The notes under the pieces are model-generated. The model did not search any database, was not told where the DNA came from, and was given only the letters and a program-made list of their open reading frames with translations. Shown in pieces: positions 62,196-64,000 of a stretch of 64,000 nucleotides of DNA. The stretch is from Mesorhizobium jarvisii (GTDB taxonomy: Bacteria > Pseudomonadota > Alphaproteobacteria > Rhizobiales > Rhizobiaceae), in the NCBI RefSeq assembly GCF_003601985.1, contig NZ_QZXA01000009.1, forward strand, positions 186,001-250,000, written 5' to 3'. Position numbers and translations under genes: made by a program. The stretch's first letter is position 1. Every line of letters begins with the position of its first letter.

Positions 62196-63179
62196 TCAGC
62201 TGCCACTGTCGAGCAGGCTTCTGAGTTCGTCGAGCTTGTCATTGACGAGCCAGCCGTAATAGTTCTCGACCGGCAATTTGCGGCCCTTGACGCCGGCAAG
62301 CGCCGCGTGCAGGTCGGCCGCCCGCTGCCGGGGCTGGCCGACATTGTAGAGCGTGGCGGTGATGCCTGGATTGCCCGAGATGTCGAAGCCCTGTTCCTTG
62401 TAGGCGTCGATGGCGTCGCGCACGATCGCGGCGATGTAGACGATGCTGCGATCGGGATCCATGACATCGCGATAGATCGCCTGCGGATGATCCGGCGTCA
62501 GCCTGTCATAGCCGCTCACCTTATTGACCAGATCGGTCACCTCGAGCGCGGTCAGCGGGCTGATCTGGCCGAGGCCGAATGTCTGGCCGGCGAAGAAGGG
62601 CTGGAAGAAGGCCTGCTGGAAGGTCATCGCGTCATAAGTGACGCCGTCGACCGTCTTGCCGCGGAAATGGTCGACCCACACTTTGTCGCGGCAGCTCCAC
62701 AGGGAGGCACTGTCTTTCGCCTCGGCGCAGGCCGCGAATTCCGGCCGCTGGACAAAGGTCTGCACCGGCACGCCCTTGTAGCGGAACGCAAAGTCGAGGC
62801 CGGAATAGGACAGCGCCTTCACATAGTAGGTCTGGACCGAGCCGACGGCCGTCACATTGTAGGTGTGTTCGCCGACCAGCGCGCCGACGATATGGATAGG
62901 GTCGATATCGTAGCCCGCCGCGACCTGCTTGATATGCGCCACCAGCTTCTTCTCGCGCTTCAGCAGCGCGACGATCTTCTCGTATTTTTCCGCATAGGTG
63001 GTCTTGAAGGCGCGGGTTCGCGTCGCCGATGCATCCGGGATCGGCGGCTGCGTCTCGGAGCGATTGCCAGGGGGAACGACGATCAGCGGGCTGGCATGCG
63101 CGGCCTCGGCCAGCAGGGCGCCGCCGCAGGAGAGGGCCGCGAGCAGGGGGACCAGGAGAAGCCCCTGCAACGCAATCAT
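62196..63179 (-). CDS. DUF1402 family exported protein
   Basis: The 327-residue precursor has a signal peptide (about 1-29). The mature part follows the DUF1402 pattern, with KKLVAHIKQVAAGYDIDPIH (around 77-96), VGEHTYNVTAV and GQTFGLGQISPLTALEVTDL. The last resembles the core of lytic-transglycosylase-like folds, and Glu in GALVGEHTYN would be the candidate catalytic residue. Two cysteine-containing segments flank it. The family is common in rhizobia and its function is unknown; the transglycosylase idea is inference. Confidence 0.85.
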   Translation of the reverse strand: MIALQGLLLVPLLAALSCGGALLAEAAHASPLIVVPPGNRSETQPPIPDASATRTRAFKTTYAEKYEKIVALLKREKKLVAHIKQVAAGYDIDPIHIVGALVGEHTYNVTAVGSVQTYYVKALSYSGLDFAFRYKGVPVQTFVQRPEFAACAEAKDSASLWSCRDKVWVDHFRGKTVDGVTYDAMTFQQAFFQPFFAGQTFGLGQISPLTALEVTDLVNKVSGYDRLTPDHPQAIYRDVMDPDRSIVYIAAIVRDAIDAYKEQGFDISGNPGITATLYNVGQPRQRAADLHAALAGVKGRKLPVENYYGWLVNDKLDELRSLLDSGS

Positions 63180-63420
63180 TGGGCGCCTTTTGTAAAAATC
63201 GTGTGGAAAATGCCTGCGGCAAACACCGCCTTCCGTCTCAACAGCCACATCATGGCACTGTCAAGGCTGGGCCGGCGGCGTCGACGGCGAATGTCTGAAA
63301 CGGGTCACAGTCATGGTAAAAAACTTGATTCAAACTTTATTGGTAATTTCTCGTTCATAACTGGCCCGGTTGTCCGTCGGCCGTTGCCTTCGGTCTGTTG
63401 TGTTTTGAGTACAGGTCCAG

Positions 63421-64000
63421 ATGCGGTTATCAGGCGCCATCAGTTTCGTGATCGCATCGCTGTGCCTCGCCGGCTGCTCTTCGACATCGGGCAAGGACGC
63501 GCTCGACGTGCAGAAGCCCTCGAATGAGACCACCAGTTCGGTGGTGCGGCCAAGCGCACCGATCGGATCCGTTCCGGTGAGTAAAGCCGGCAATGCGCGC
63601 AAGCTGGCCGAGACCGCGCCCGAGGACGGTCCTGATCGGCCCTTTGGACTGGCGGAGGAAGAAACCGTGGCGCTTTCGGCGCCCGAACTGCCGGACAATG
63701 TCGATCCGCCCATTGAACCCGCGGCCTTGGTGTCGCCGCCGAAACTCTTGTCGCGCGCTGCACCGGCGATGCTTGCCGGGCCGGTCACGCGCTACGGTTT
63801 TCGCGATGCCAAGCCGATCAATTTCGGCCGGGCCTCGCCCCGGCACCTTGCCGTGCACGGGGTCGACGTGTCGCGCTGGCAAGGCGACGTGAACTGGGAG
63901 AAGCTGCGCACCCAGGGCGCCAACTTCGCCTACATCAAGGCGACCGACGGCGGCGACCATCTCGATCCGATGTTCATGAGGAACTGGCGCAATGCCGATG
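63421..64000 (+). CDS. GH25 muramidase-like lipoprotein, 5' part (cut by window end)
   Basis: The frame is open from ATG 63421 to the window edge (193 codons seen). A lipoprotein signal ends in the lipobox LAGC (Cys19). A low-complexity linker of about 110 residues rich in Pro, Ser and Ala follows, then the start of a glycoside hydrolase family 25 domain: VHGVDVSRWQGDVNWEKLR and NFAYIKATDGGDHLDPMF. The Asp in GVDVSRWQ is the family's active-site signature. It should cut peptidoglycan. The AT-rich stretch around 63315-63360 probably holds the promoter; I see no gene in 63180-63420. Confidence 0.88.
   Translation, partial: MRLSGAISFVIASLCLAGCSSTSGKDALDVQKPSNETTSSVVRPSAPIGSVPVSKAGNARKLAETAPEDGPDRPFGLAEEETVALSAPELPDNVDPPIEPAALVSPPKLLSRAAPAMLAGPVTRYGFRDAKPINFGRASPRHLAVHGVDVSRWQGDVNWEKLRTQGANFAYIKATDGGDHLDPMFMRNWRNAD

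Overview
The window looks like chromosomal, core-type DNA from an alphaproteobacterium of the Rhizobiales, most likely Mesorhizobium or a close relative. The evidence is high GC with strong third-position bias, the recA-alaS neighbourhood, typical small families of this group (DUF1127, DUF1476/ATP synthase zeta, DUF2171, DUF3008, DUF1402), and several palindromic intergenic repeats of the kind scattered through rhizobial genomes. I see no tRNA, rRNA, CRISPR array, insertion sequence or prophage. The species assignment is inference.

Layout. 1-7 kb: end of recA, alaS, an SDR/DoxX fusion with a DUF2269 membrane protein, a GST and icd. 7-16 kb: a secreted beta-helix protein, trmJ-murI, an RNB-family nuclease, small stress-type and secreted proteins, rpsD with a structured leader, ttcA and an inositol-phosphatase family gene. 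16-27 kb: an MFS pump, the grxD-bolA pair, and the purine genes purL and purC-purS-purQ, separated by a MocR-type regulator, DUF1127, a membrane protein, a lipoprotein and a GST. 27-36 kb: the zeta subunit, an HpcH/HpaI aldolase, an acyltransferase, hydrolases, a VOC protein with a Tat-like signal, purB, a P1-type peptidase and a periplasmic binding protein. 36-42 kb: a tightly packed operon for maturation of a molybdenum hydroxylase (flavin reductase, MoxR ATPase, CoxE, split XdhC, MoeA-like/MobA fusion), with no catalytic subunit gene in view. 42-50 kb: secreted proteins, a candidate small RNA, a J-domain-like gene that apparently starts at ATC, an aldo/keto reductase, a cysteine-desulfurase-like protein and an overlapping GNAT/deacetylase pair. 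50-54 kb: a probable catabolic operon (dimethylformamidase-like protein, class III aminotransferase, beta-keto acid cleavage enzyme). 54-64 kb: assorted envelope and housekeeping genes (ParB-like, SRPBCC, hydrolase, 2OG oxygenase, GFA, GNAT, UppP, a BTLCP protease behind a perfect CtrA box, DUF2233, DedA, DUF1402), then a GH25 lipoprotein cut by the window end.

The most interesting signals are: (1) the molybdenum-hydroxylase maturation operon without its enzyme; (2) the amide hydrolase-like/aminotransferase/BKACE operon, which could form a new degradation route; (3) a three-hairpin RNA ending in a terminator that belongs to no gene; (4) a conserved-looking gene with a strong ribosome site but an ATC start; (5) a family of dispersed hairpins whose stems co-vary between copies; (6) an operator-like palindrome and a second hairpin with an overlapping upstream ORF in front of rpsD.
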